Origin: Acutalibacter muris
GTDB taxonomy: Bacteria > Bacillota > Clostridia > Oscillospirales > Acutalibacteraceae
NCBI RefSeq assembly: GCF_002201475.1
Contig: NZ_CP021422.1
Span: 496,001-560,000, forward strand
Direction of reading: 5' to 3'
DNA length: 64,000 nucleotides
Shown: one piece after another, positions 54,228 to 61,922 of the stretch
Numbering within the stretch: the stretch's first letter is position 1
Layout of the letters: every line of letters starts with the position of its first letter
Program-made: the position numbers and the translations under genes
Notes under the pieces: generated by a model
What the model was told of the DNA's origin: nothing
Database searches by the model: none
The model's input: the letters and a program-made list of their open reading frames with translations, nothing else

Positions 54228-54839
54228 GTGGATTTGACGAAGTTCCAGTGGACCAGAAAGCCGGAGAGCTTTACTATAAATGACAAGAGGATAGAGATAG
54301 TCACAAGGCCCTATACAGACCTGTGGCAGAGGACCTACTACCATTTTCAAAATGACAACGCCCCGGTACTCCAGACGGAGACCGATGAAAAGTATTTCAG
54401 CTTCACGGTGAAGACGGACTTTATGGACAGCGGCCACCGCTTTGACCAGTGCGGCGTTGTCATGTACCTGGACAGTGAGAACTGGCTGAAGGCCTCGGCG
54501 GAGTACGAGAATGAGGAGTTCTCCCACCTGGGCAGCGTGGTTACAAACGGCGGCTTCTCCGACTGGGCCACCACGGCGATACCCGCTAGCGTAAAGTCCA
54601 TGTGGTATAGGCTCAGCCGCCGGGAGGACGACTACAAGATAGAGTGCTCCCGGGACGGGACCAGCTTTGAGCAGATGCGCATATGCCATATGCAGAAGGG
54701 CGGGGGCAGGATACGTTTCGGGATATATGCCTGCTCGCCGGAGAATTCCAGCTTTAAAGCGGTGTTCACAAATATGAAAGTGTCGGAGTGCAAATGGCCG
54801 GCCCATGAGGGCCAGCCGCCGGAGGGGCGTAAATCATGA
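54228..54839 (+). CDS. DUF1349 (concanavalin-like fold) protein
   Basis: 203 residues from GTG 54228 with GGGGAGG before it. A jelly-roll fold with FTVKTDFMDSGHRFDQCGVVMYLDSENWLKASAEYENEEFSHLGSVVTNGGFSDW, the DUF1349 signature. These intracellular proteins occur with sugar-metabolism genes; the role is unknown. It opens a four-gene accessory group inserted between rpmA and obgE and overlaps the next gene by 4 bases. Confidence 0.9.
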   Translation: MDLTKFQWTRKPESFTINDKRIEIVTRPYTDLWQRTYYHFQNDNAPVLQTETDEKYFSFTVKTDFMDSGHRFDQCGVVMYLDSENWLKASAEYENEEFSHLGSVVTNGGFSDWATTAIPASVKSMWYRLSRREDDYKIECSRDGTSFEQMRICHMQKGGGRIRFGIYACSPENSSFKAVFTNMKVSECKWPAHEGQPPEGRKS

Positions 54840-55639
54840 CAAGACTATTTATTGTAGAGGGACTACCCTGCTCGGGCAAGAGTACCACGGCGAAATATAT
54901 GGCGGAGAGGCTTTCGGCCATGGGCAGGAGGGTGCTCTGCGTGGACGAGGGCACCGGGGAGCACCCCGCCGACTATGAGCAGAGCGCCTATGTCACCGGC
55001 GGGCAGCTGGCCTCCTTCCCGCCGGGGCTTCGGGAGATGATACGCTCACGGTCAGAGCCAAGGCTGGACGGCTATGTTGTCCCTCTCTCAAAGCTGGGCG
55101 GTGCGGCCCTTCAGCGGCTCATACCCTATAAGATATATGACTCCCTGCCCTGGGAGGCGGAGATGCCCCTGATGCTGGACAAGTGGAGGTGCTTTACAGA
55201 GAGCGCCGAGGAGCATATGCTCTATGTTTTCAACGCCGTTCTCCTACAGAACCCCATGTGCGAGACCATGATGCGGTTCAACTTTTCCATGGAGCAGTCC
55301 CTGGAATATATCGAAAAAATAGCGGAGATAATCGCGCCTATGGACCCTGCGGTGATATATCTGAAAAGCGATAATATTGCGGAGAGCGTCCGGGCGGTCT
55401 CGGAGGAGCGCCCGGGCTGGCTGGAGTCCGTTATCGGCTACCACGTAAACGGCGCATACGGCGAAAGCATAGGCGCGAAGGGCTTTGAGGGGTACATCGC
55501 CTGCCTTGAGGAGCGCCAGCGCAGGGAGCTGGAAATACTGGAGAGGCTTGGCATTAACCGCCTGGTCCTTGAGGGTCCTCGGCAGGAGTGGAACACAAGG
55601 ATATGCTCCTTCATCGGGGTGCGCCCCAGGAGCTTTTAA
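54836..55639 (+). CDS. P-loop kinase-like protein
   Basis: 267 residues. Walker A GLPCSGKST (9-17) follows MTRLFIVE. Then VLCVDEGTGEHPADYEQSAYV, LPWEAEMPLMLDKWRCF and a C-terminal helical half with SMEQSLEYIEKIAEIIAPMDPAVIYLKSDNI. It resembles small-molecule kinases or topology-modulation-type P-loop proteins; substrate unknown. Coupled to DUF1349 and immediately followed by the hydrolase gene. Confidence 0.78.
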   Translation: MTRLFIVEGLPCSGKSTTAKYMAERLSAMGRRVLCVDEGTGEHPADYEQSAYVTGGQLASFPPGLREMIRSRSEPRLDGYVVPLSKLGGAALQRLIPYKIYDSLPWEAEMPLMLDKWRCFTESAEEHMLYVFNAVLLQNPMCETMMRFNFSMEQSLEYIEKIAEIIAPMDPAVIYLKSDNIAESVRAVSEERPGWLESVIGYHVNGAYGESIGAKGFEGYIACLEERQRRELEILERLGINRLVLEGPRQEWNTRICSFIGVRPRSF

Positions 55640-56341
55640 ATGGCTATGGAGATAGCGCTGCACTATGAAGAAAAGGGCGCTGGCAATCCCCTTGTCCTCC
55701 TGCACGGCAACGGCGAGGACGGCTCGTATTTTAAGAGCCAGATAGAGTTTTTCTCCGAAAGTTACAGGGTGATAGCCGTAGACACCCGGGGCCATGGCAG
55801 GTCCCCCAGAGGGGACGCGCCCTTTACCATCGCCCAGTTTGCCGAAGATTTGGCGGGCTTTATGGACGGCCTGGGGCTCCGGCGGGCTATTATCCTGGGT
55901 TTCTCTGACGGCGCAAATATCGCCATGCGGTTCGCCCTCAACTGCCCCGAGAGGGTGCGGGCGCTGGTACTGAACGGCGGCAACCTGGACCCCTCCGGGA
56001 TAAAGCGCAGTGTGCAGGTGCCCATCGAGCTGGGCTATAGGCTCACAAAAAATTTCGCCAAAAGGTCAGCGGAGGCGAAGCGCCATATGGAGCTTCTGGG
56101 GCTCATGGTCAACGAGCCCAATATAAAGCCGGAGGAGCTGGGAGCCATAAGAGCCCCCACGCTGGTGTTAGCCGGCACCCGGGACATGGTGAAGGAGAGC
56201 CACACCCGGCTGATAGCAAGGAGTATCCCGGGGGCGAAGCTGTCAATAATAGAGGGGGACCACTTTATTGCCGGGAAGAAGCCGGAGAGGTTCAATGTGG
56301 CGGTGGGGGAGTTTTTGAAAGAAATTGAGGAGAACTGCTGA
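55640..56341 (+). CDS. Alpha/beta hydrolase
   Basis: 233 residues, starting at the base after the previous stop. Oxyanion motif LLHGNGEDG (about 20-28), nucleophile Ser89 in GFSDG, acid Asp in LAGTRDMV and His in EGDHFIAGKKPERF. VDTRGHGRS is the usual strand-4 segment. An esterase or hydrolase of small molecules; substrate unknown. Confidence 0.9.
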   Translation: MAMEIALHYEEKGAGNPLVLLHGNGEDGSYFKSQIEFFSESYRVIAVDTRGHGRSPRGDAPFTIAQFAEDLAGFMDGLGLRRAIILGFSDGANIAMRFALNCPERVRALVLNGGNLDPSGIKRSVQVPIELGYRLTKNFAKRSAEAKRHMELLGLMVNEPNIKPEELGAIRAPTLVLAGTRDMVKESHTRLIARSIPGAKLSIIEGDHFIAGKKPERFNVAVGEFLKEIEENC

Positions 56342-56342
56342 G

Positions 56343-56858
56343 ATGAAACTACAGATAACCACCGAAAGACTAACAATAACCCCCTTCACCCTCCAATGGC
56401 TTGAAGCCTACCACCAAAATTTCACCCCCGAGGTCACAAGATATCAGTACCCTGACCCCTTCCCTGACCCGGAGACAGCCCAACAGGTGCTCTCCGGGTT
56501 CATAGCGGACATGGAGCGGGGGGATATGCTGGAGCTTGCGATACTCGGCCACAAGGGGGAATTCCTGGGCAGCGCAGAGGTCTTTGGGCTTAGGGAAAAG
56601 GCCCCGGAGTTGGGAATATGGCTGAAGGGCTCCGCCCAGGGGCAAGGGTACGGAAAAGAGGTACTTGAGGGGACCCTTGGGTATCTTGATGGGTTTCGGC
56701 GGTACGAATACTATATCTATGAGGCCGACGAGAGGAACGCGCCCAGTATATGTCTTGTGGAGAAATTTCCCCACGAAAGAGGCAGGCTCCAGAGGGTCAT
56801 AACAGAGTCCGGCAAGGAGCTGATGCTTCGGACCTACCATATACGCGCCAGGAGGTAA
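56343..56858 (+). CDS. GNAT-family N-acetyltransferase (RimJ/RimL type)
   Basis: 171 residues from ATG 56343, one base after the hydrolase stop. TTERLTITPFTLQWLEAYHQNF is the usual start; LGIWLKGSAQGQGYGKEVLEGTLGYL is the acetyl-CoA loop and NAPSICLVEKF matches the family's NxxSxxLxEK. Last of the accessory genes before obgE. Substrate unknown. Confidence 0.87.
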   Translation: MKLQITTERLTITPFTLQWLEAYHQNFTPEVTRYQYPDPFPDPETAQQVLSGFIADMERGDMLELAILGHKGEFLGSAEVFGLREKAPELGIWLKGSAQGQGYGKEVLEGTLGYLDGFRRYEYYIYEADERNAPSICLVEKFPHERGRLQRVITESGKELMLRTYHIRARR

Positions 56859-56861
56859 ATT

Positions 56862-58133
56862 ATGTTTATAGACATGGCAAAAATATATATCAAGGCCGGG
56901 GACGGCGGGGACGGCGCGGTGTCCTTCCACCGGGAAAAGTACGTGGCGGCGGGCGGCCCCGACGGCGGGGACGGCGGGCGCGGCGGCAGCGTGGTGTTCC
57001 AGGGAGACAGCAACCTCTCCACCCTGGCGGACTTTCGGTACAAGCGCAAGTATCTTGCGCCCCGGGGGGAGAACGGCCGGGGCGGCAGGTGTGCCGGAAA
57101 GTCGGCTCAGGATCTGGTGGTGAGGGTGCCCATAGGGACCCTTGTGAAGGAGGCCGAAACGGGCCGGATAATCGCGGACATCTGGGACGGCGAGCCCCAG
57201 GTGATAGCCAGAGGCGGCCGTGGCGGCTGGGGGAACACCCACTTTGCCACCCCCACCCGGCAGGCCCCACGCTTCGCGAAGCCCGGCCTGCCCGGACAGG
57301 AGCTGGAGGTACAGCTGGAGCTGAAGCTTCTGGCGGACGTGGGCCTGGTGGGCTTTCCCAACGTGGGCAAGTCCACTTTAATCTCTGTGGTGTCTGAGGC
57401 AAAGCCCAATATCGCCAACTACCACTTCACCACCCTGACCCCGGTGCTGGGGGTGGTACGCCGGGGGGAGGGCCTCTCCTTTGTGATGGCGGACATCCCC
57501 GGGCTCATAGAGGGGGCTTGGGAGGGCAAGGGCCTTGGGCACCAGTTCCTGCGGCACGTGGAACGGTGCCGTATTCTCGTGCATATAGTGGACGTGTCCG
57601 GCAGCGAGGGCCGGGACCCCAAAGAGGACTTTGAAACCATAAACCGTGAGCTTAAACGGTTTAACCCAGAGCTCTCCGAGCGGCCCATGCTGGTGGCCGG
57701 GAACAAGTGCGACTTGGCGGAGCCCGGGCAGATAGAGGAGTTCAGAAGCTTCATAGAGGGCCTTGGCTACCGCTTTTTCCCCATGATAGCTCCCATAAAC
57801 GAGCAGGTGGACCCGCTTTTGGACGCGATAACGGCGGAGCTCTCAAAGCTCCCGCCTATTTTACGGTACGAGCCCGACCCGGTGGAACTGCGGCCCCTGG
57901 AGGAACTGGACCGGGGCGCGGTGACGGTCACAGAGGAGGATGGCGTGTTCTCTGTGGAGGCCCAGTGGCTGCTGCGGATAATGCGCACGGTAGACTTTGA
58001 CGACAGCGAGTCCCTACAGTATTTCCAGCGGGTGCTCATTGATACCGGGGTGATAGACGCTCTGAGAGAGGCCGGCTGCGGCGAGGGGGACACCGTGGAC
58101 ATCTACGGGCTGGAATTTGACTTTGTGGATTAG
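56862..58133 (+). CDS. obgE: GTPase Obg/CgtA
   Basis: 423 residues. Glycine-rich Obg domain (1-158, FIDMAKIYIKAGDGGDGAVSFHREKYVAAGGPDGGDGGRGGSVVF), G domain with GFPNVGKST (G1), DIPGL (G3), NKCD (G4), and a C-terminal OCT domain (about 350-423). A ribosome-associated GTPase needed for 50S assembly and growth control. AGGAGG precedes the ATG. Confidence 0.98.
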   Translation: MFIDMAKIYIKAGDGGDGAVSFHREKYVAAGGPDGGDGGRGGSVVFQGDSNLSTLADFRYKRKYLAPRGENGRGGRCAGKSAQDLVVRVPIGTLVKEAETGRIIADIWDGEPQVIARGGRGGWGNTHFATPTRQAPRFAKPGLPGQELEVQLELKLLADVGLVGFPNVGKSTLISVVSEAKPNIANYHFTTLTPVLGVVRRGEGLSFVMADIPGLIEGAWEGKGLGHQFLRHVERCRILVHIVDVSGSEGRDPKEDFETINRELKRFNPELSERPMLVAGNKCDLAEPGQIEEFRSFIEGLGYRFFPMIAPINEQVDPLLDAITAELSKLPPILRYEPDPVELRPLEELDRGAVTVTEEDGVFSVEAQWLLRIMRTVDFDDSESLQYFQRVLIDTGVIDALREAGCGEGDTVDIYGLEFDFVD

Positions 58134-58147
58134 GGGGCGGCTTTAAT

Positions 58148-58549
58148 TTGGACACATTACTGAAAGCCCCCTGCCCTGATATGCGGCGCATGAGCGCTCT
58201 GGACCTGGCGTTTGTGGGCGACGGAGTGTACGACCTTTTGGCAAGAGAATACCTTTTGCAGGAGGGGCCAAGCCCTGTGAAAAAGCTCCACGTCCGCAAG
58301 ACGGCCCTGGTCTGCTGCAAGGCCCAGTCAAGGGCTCTGGCGGGACTTTGGGAGGGCCTGTCCCAGGAGGAGCGGGAGATAGCTTTAAGAGGGCGCAACG
58401 CCCATGTGGGCCATGTGCCCAAAAACGCGGATATAGCCGACTATCACGGCGCAACGGCCCTGGAGGCGCTGTTCGGCTGGCTGTACCTTATAGGTGACAT
58501 AGACAGGGCCAGAGAGCTCTTTCTCCTGGCGGTGGAGGTACTGGGCTAA
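58148..58549 (+). CDS. mrnC: Mini-ribonuclease III
   Basis: 133 residues from TTG 58148. RNase III-like fold without double-stranded RNA-binding domain: ALDLAFVGDGVYDLLAREYLL carries the catalytic acidic residues, RGRNAHVGHVPKNADIADYHGATALEALFGWLYLIGDIDRARELF the second half with the final Glu. It matures 23S rRNA in Firmicutes. No strong ribosome binding site is present, so coupling to obgE is likely. Confidence 0.95.
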   Translation: MDTLLKAPCPDMRRMSALDLAFVGDGVYDLLAREYLLQEGPSPVKKLHVRKTALVCCKAQSRALAGLWEGLSQEEREIALRGRNAHVGHVPKNADIADYHGATALEALFGWLYLIGDIDRARELFLLAVEVLG

Positions 58550-58550
58550 T

Positions 58551-58623
58551 ATAGTAAACGCATTGGTGGCTGCGCCGCCTGGTTCAAAAGAAGTGTTTAC
58601 CTCGTTTGAACTGCGTTAACTAT
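58551..58623 (+). ncRNA. Three-way-junction element between mrnC and yitT (candidate structured RNA)
   Basis: ATAGTAAACGCA (58551-58562) pairs with TGCGTTAACTAT (58612-58623) at 11 of 12 positions. Inside are the hairpin GGTGGC/TGC/GCCGCC (58565-58579) and the stem GTTCAAA/TTTGAAC (58582-58588 with 58605-58611). TATT follows, so it may double as a terminator. No known family recognised. Confidence 0.5.
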
Positions 58624-58646
58624 TATTCTGAAGGGAGAGGGTAAGC

Positions 58647-59561
58647 ATGGCTCATATAGCCAGGCAAAAGGATATTTTTCTGGATGTTTTGTTTATAACG
58701 GCGGGAGCCGCTGTGTACGCCACGGCGGTCACCGCCCTGACCGCGCCAAACAATATAGCCCCGGGCGGGGTGACGGGCCTTTGTACCATGCTGAACTTTA
58801 TGTTCGGAACGCCCATAGGTCTTATGAGCTTTTTCATCAATATCCCCATAATCCTGTGGGCCGTGGTGGACATAGGCTATAAGCTGGTGGTGCGGACCAT
58901 GGCGGCCATTGTGCTGTCGTCCCTGTTCATCGACCTTTTCACCGGCTTCATGCCCGTGTACAGCGGAAACCCCATACTGGTGGCGGTGTTCTCCGGGGTG
59001 TGCGAGGGCCTGGGGCTGTCGCTGACCTTTATCCGGGGCGCTACCACTGGGGGCACCGATATGGTGGCAAGGCTCCTGGAGCGCCGTCTGCCCCATATGT
59101 CCATGGGCAAGCTGATGTTGGCCCTGGACGGCGTGATAGTAGCCCTGTCGGCGGTGGTCTTCGGCAGCATTGAAAACGCCATGTACGCCTGTATCGCCAT
59201 CTTCATCAGCACCAGCGTGATCGACAAAATACTCTACGGCACGGACCTGGGCACAGGAAAGCTTTTCTATGTTATGAGCCCCAGGGTGCGGGAGATGGGA
59301 AAACGGGTCATTGAGGAGCTGGACCGAACGGTGACCTACCTTGACAGCCACGGGGGCTACAGCAACGAGTCTGGCGAGACCATGCTCTGCGTGGTGCGCC
59401 GGTTCGAGGTCTACCAGATACAGGCCATAATCAGGGAGGAGGACAAGGACGCCTTTGTGATCGTGGGGGACGCGGGCCAGATAACCGGCGAGGGCTTCAG
59501 GCCCATGCGCCCGGACGATAAGTCGCTGAAAGAGCTGCTGGGCGAAATAAAGAAAAAGTAG
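58647..59561 (+). CDS. YitT family membrane protein (DUF161 + DUF2179)
   Basis: 304 residues. The first 190 residues hold five membrane helices with NNIAPGGVTGLCTMLNFMF, GNPILVAVFSGVCEGLGLSLTFIRGATTGGTDMVARLLER. The C-terminal cytoplasmic DUF2179 domain (about 215-290) has RVTKRVIEELDRTVTYLDSHGGYSNESGETMLCVVRRFE-type sequence. Widespread in Firmicutes with no fixed function; possible transporter with regulatory domain. GGGAGAGGG lies upstream; preceded by the folded element. Confidence 0.92.
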   Translation: MAHIARQKDIFLDVLFITAGAAVYATAVTALTAPNNIAPGGVTGLCTMLNFMFGTPIGLMSFFINIPIILWAVVDIGYKLVVRTMAAIVLSSLFIDLFTGFMPVYSGNPILVAVFSGVCEGLGLSLTFIRGATTGGTDMVARLLERRLPHMSMGKLMLALDGVIVALSAVVFGSIENAMYACIAIFISTSVIDKILYGTDLGTGKLFYVMSPRVREMGKRVIEELDRTVTYLDSHGGYSNESGETMLCVVRRFEVYQIQAIIREEDKDAFVIVGDAGQITGEGFRPMRPDDKSLKELLGEIKKK

Positions 59562-59690
59562 CGCGAAGCGTGAAGGGGTCAAGGGGAGTTATGCTCCCCT
59601 TGCAGGGTTTGGGGCAGCGCCCCAAGGTCTGCGCTGAGAGCGAAGCTCGAAAAAGCAAAGGTCCGGCTGTAAGCCGGACCTTCGCCCGCA
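59562..59690. repeat. Intergenic hairpin repeat, copy 4
   Basis: Begins at the yitT stop codon. GAAGGGGTCAAGGGGAG-TTAT-GCTCCCCTTGCAGGG, GGGGCAGCGCCCC, AGGTCTG and GAGAGCGAAGCTCG align with the inverted copy 3. A further hairpin GGTCCGGCT/GTA/AGCCGGACC (59659-59682) ends it; this may be an added terminator. It lies between the convergent yitT and Q/N-rich genes. Confidence 0.82.
59659..59684. terminator. Terminator-like hairpin downstream of yitT
   Basis: GGTCCGGCT (59660-59668), loop GTA, AGCCGGACC (59672-59680), followed by TTCG; serves convergent genes. Confidence 0.65.
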
Positions 59691-59705
59691 GACAAGGCAG
59701 ACAAG

Positions 59706-59891
59706 TTAGTACAGCTCGTCCTGCTCCTGCTCATAGCTGGATTTCTGGTTCTTGGACTTCTGGTTCTGGCTCTGAGAGTTCTGCTTGTTCTGAGAATTCT
59801 GAGAGCGGCTGTTCTGGTTGTTCTGATTCTGCTGGTTCTGGGAGTTATTCCTCTGCTGGTTCTGGTTCTGATTGTTCTGATTGCTGCTCAT
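59706..59891 (-). CDS. Small Q/N-rich low-complexity protein (61 aa)
   Basis: From ATG 59889-59891 with AAAGGAAG 8 bases before it. Almost entirely Asn, Gln and Ser (MSSNQNNQNQNQQRNN..., later SRSQNSQNKQNSQSQNQKSKNQKSS), ending in the acidic tail YEQEQDELY. Upstream in-frame ATGs lack ribosome sites. Such prion-like composition suggests an unfolded or phase-separating peptide, or a spore/coat-type structural protein. Coding is supported by the ribosome site and the clean open frame; function unknown. Confidence 0.7.
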   Translation of the reverse strand: MSSNQNNQNQNQQRNNSQNQQNQNNQNSRSQNSQNKQNSQSQNQKSKNQKSSYEQEQDELY

Positions 59892-60050
59892 AACAATGAC
59901 TTCCTTTCCTGCAATGATGACGAAGCTGAAGCCCTCCACAAGGCCCTGATTTTTTGGGCGGTGTGGACGTCTTCCAAAAGGTATTGTAGACAGGTTGGGC
60001 GGGATTATGCGCAGGGTGCAGGGAAATTTAATTTTGACGGAGGGCGTCAA

Positions 60051-60587
60051 ATGAGTTATTATAAAAAGATGATGGGTAAAAATATATACCTCGCGCCAAT
60101 AGACCCAAGGGAGACCGACAGCTTTATCAAGTGGATGAACGACAGAGCAGTGGCGGAGCCCTTTGGCGAGTATGGAAATACAATATCCTCCAAAGACGAT
60201 TTAAAGTGGATATATGAGCCCCCGGCGCATATGCAGCGGTATGCAATAGTGCTTACAGAAGACGATGAGCTGATAGGCAGCATAAGCATACACAATATCG
60301 ACCACCTTAACCGCAACGCCTTTTTGGGCATTTTTATCGGCGATGAGAAGCATCGTGGCAGGGGCTATGGCCGGGAGGCCATAGGGCTGGTACTGGAATA
60401 CGGTTTTAAGACGCTGAACCTGCACAATATTATGCTCTCGGTCCACGCGGATAACCACGCGGGGATAGCCTGCTATAAAAAAGCCGGTTTCCGCGAGGAC
60501 GGGCGGCTGCGGGAGTGGGTATATAAGGACGGCAGATATGTGGACAAGCTCTATATGAGCATTATGGAGCACGAATTTTTGAACTGA
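60051..60587 (+). CDS. GNAT-family N-acetyltransferase (RimJ/RimL type)
   Basis: 178 residues from ATG 60051, GGAGGG 7 bases before. NIYLAPIDPRETDSFIKWMND is the usual start; FLGIFIGDEKHRGRGYGREAIGLVLEYGF is the acetyl-CoA loop and HADNHAGIACYKKAGFREDGRLREWVYKDGRYVDKLYMSIME matches the YjcK/SpeG-like end. More AT-rich than neighbours. Substrate unknown. It ends 6 bases before rsmF. Confidence 0.9.
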   Translation: MSYYKKMMGKNIYLAPIDPRETDSFIKWMNDRAVAEPFGEYGNTISSKDDLKWIYEPPAHMQRYAIVLTEDDELIGSISIHNIDHLNRNAFLGIFIGDEKHRGRGYGREAIGLVLEYGFKTLNLHNIMLSVHADNHAGIACYKKAGFREDGRLREWVYKDGRYVDKLYMSIMEHEFLN

Positions 60588-60593
60588 GGTGGT

Positions 60594-61922
60594 ATGATGT
60601 CCCTGCCCGAAGAATTCCTCAGCAGGATGAAAACTCAGCTCGGGTCCGAGTTCCCGGACTTTTTAGACTGCTATGGCCGCCCGGCATACCGGGGCGTGCG
60701 GCTGAATACATTGAAGTGCGGCGTGGGTTTGCTAAAAGAAAGTCTGCCCTTTATGCTGACAGCTTCTCCCTTTTCAAGATTTTCCTTCTACGCGGACTAT
60801 GAGGGCGGCTTTGGCAGGCTCCCGGCCCACCACGCCGGGATGTTCTATTCACAGGAGCCCTCGGCCTCCTCGGCGGTGACAGCCCTGGACCCAAAGCCCG
60901 GGGAGCGCATTTTGGACCTCTGCGCCGCCCCGGGGGGCAAGGCCACCCAGATAGCCGGGGCTATGGAGGGCAAAGGGCTGCTCTGGGCCAATGAGCCGGT
61001 AAGGCAGCGGGCTGGGGCGCTGCTGTCGAACCTGGAGCGCATGGGGGCCGTGAACGCCGTGGTTTCCTGCGCCTACCCCCAGCGGCTCTGCCCGGGGCTT
61101 GCGGGTTACTTTGACCGGGTGCTGGTGGACGCGCCCTGCTCCGGGGAGGGTATGTTTAGAAGGGAGCCCCGGACCATAGAGGAGTGGTCCCCGGAGGGGG
61201 TGAGGGCCTGCGCCAAGCGCCAGCTTGCCATTCTCGACCAGGCGGCCCTGACCGTAAAGGAGGGCGGAGTGCTGGTCTACTCCACCTGTACCTTCTCCTA
61301 TGAGGAGAACGAGGGGACCGTTAAATGCTTCCTTTCGGCCCACCCGGAATTTATAGCTGAGAGGATACCCCATGAGTTTGGACGGGAGGATATGGCCGGC
61401 GGGCTTGGCCGGCGGATATATCCCATGGAGGGGGGCGAGGGTCACTTTGTGGCCCGCTTTAGGCGCGTGGGGGAGAATATATGCAGGGCCGGGGAGTATA
61501 GGGATCTCCTAAAGGGGGGGCTTGCGGCCCAGGCTCAGAGGCTTCTGGAGGAGCTCTTTCCCGGCGATAAAAGCGGCCTGGGGCTGGCCCGAGCAGGGGA
61601 CAAAATATTCCTTCTGCCAGAGAAGCTGCCGGAGCTTTCGGGGCTGGGGGTGCTCCGGGCCGGGGTGGAGCTCTTTGAGGTGAGAAAGGACCGGCTTGAG
61701 CCTTTACACGGCGCGTTCATGTGCCATGGGCCCTGCCGGAACACCCTGGAACTACCCATAGACGGCCCGGAGATACTGGCGTACCTTCGCGGCGAGGAGC
61801 TGGACTGTGAGGGCGGCGGGTATACGGCGGTGTGCGTGAACGGCGTTGTCACCGGCTTTGGCAAGGCCTCTGGAGGACGGCTGAAGAACCGCTATCCCAA
61901 GGGGCTCAGGAACCGGGGCTAG
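60594..61922 (+). CDS. rsmF: 16S/23S rRNA m5C methyltransferase, RsmF-like (NOL1/NOP2/sun)
   Basis: 442 residues from ATG 60594 (GAGGTGGT before it). N-terminal RNA-binding segment (FPDFLDCYGRPAYRGVRLNTLKC), SAM domain with LDLCAAPGGKATQIAG, the catalytic cysteines in VDAPCSGEGMFRR and YSTCTFSYEENEG, then a PUA-like C-terminal domain (about 300-442). Methylates cytosine C5 in rRNA. It converges on tmcAL with 4 bases of overlap at the stop codons. Confidence 0.93.
   Translation: MMSLPEEFLSRMKTQLGSEFPDFLDCYGRPAYRGVRLNTLKCGVGLLKESLPFMLTASPFSRFSFYADYEGGFGRLPAHHAGMFYSQEPSASSAVTALDPKPGERILDLCAAPGGKATQIAGAMEGKGLLWANEPVRQRAGALLSNLERMGAVNAVVSCAYPQRLCPGLAGYFDRVLVDAPCSGEGMFRREPRTIEEWSPEGVRACAKRQLAILDQAALTVKEGGVLVYSTCTFSYEENEGTVKCFLSAHPEFIAERIPHEFGREDMAGGLGRRIYPMEGGEGHFVARFRRVGENICRAGEYRDLLKGGLAAQAQRLLEELFPGDKSGLGLARAGDKIFLLPEKLPELSGLGVLRAGVELFEVRKDRLEPLHGAFMCHGPCRNTLELPIDGPEILAYLRGEELDCEGGGYTAVCVNGVVTGFGKASGGRLKNRYPKGLRNRG

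Noticed and set aside
58551..58623. Possible tRNA (three hairpins and GGTTCAAA)
   Set aside because: No seven-base acceptor/anticodon geometry and no proper T-loop; kept only as an unclassified three-way junction.
59570..59893. Ser/Gly-rich plus-strand frame opposite the Q/N-rich gene
   Set aside because: It begins inside the intergenic repeat and has no ribosome binding site; the minus-strand frame has one.
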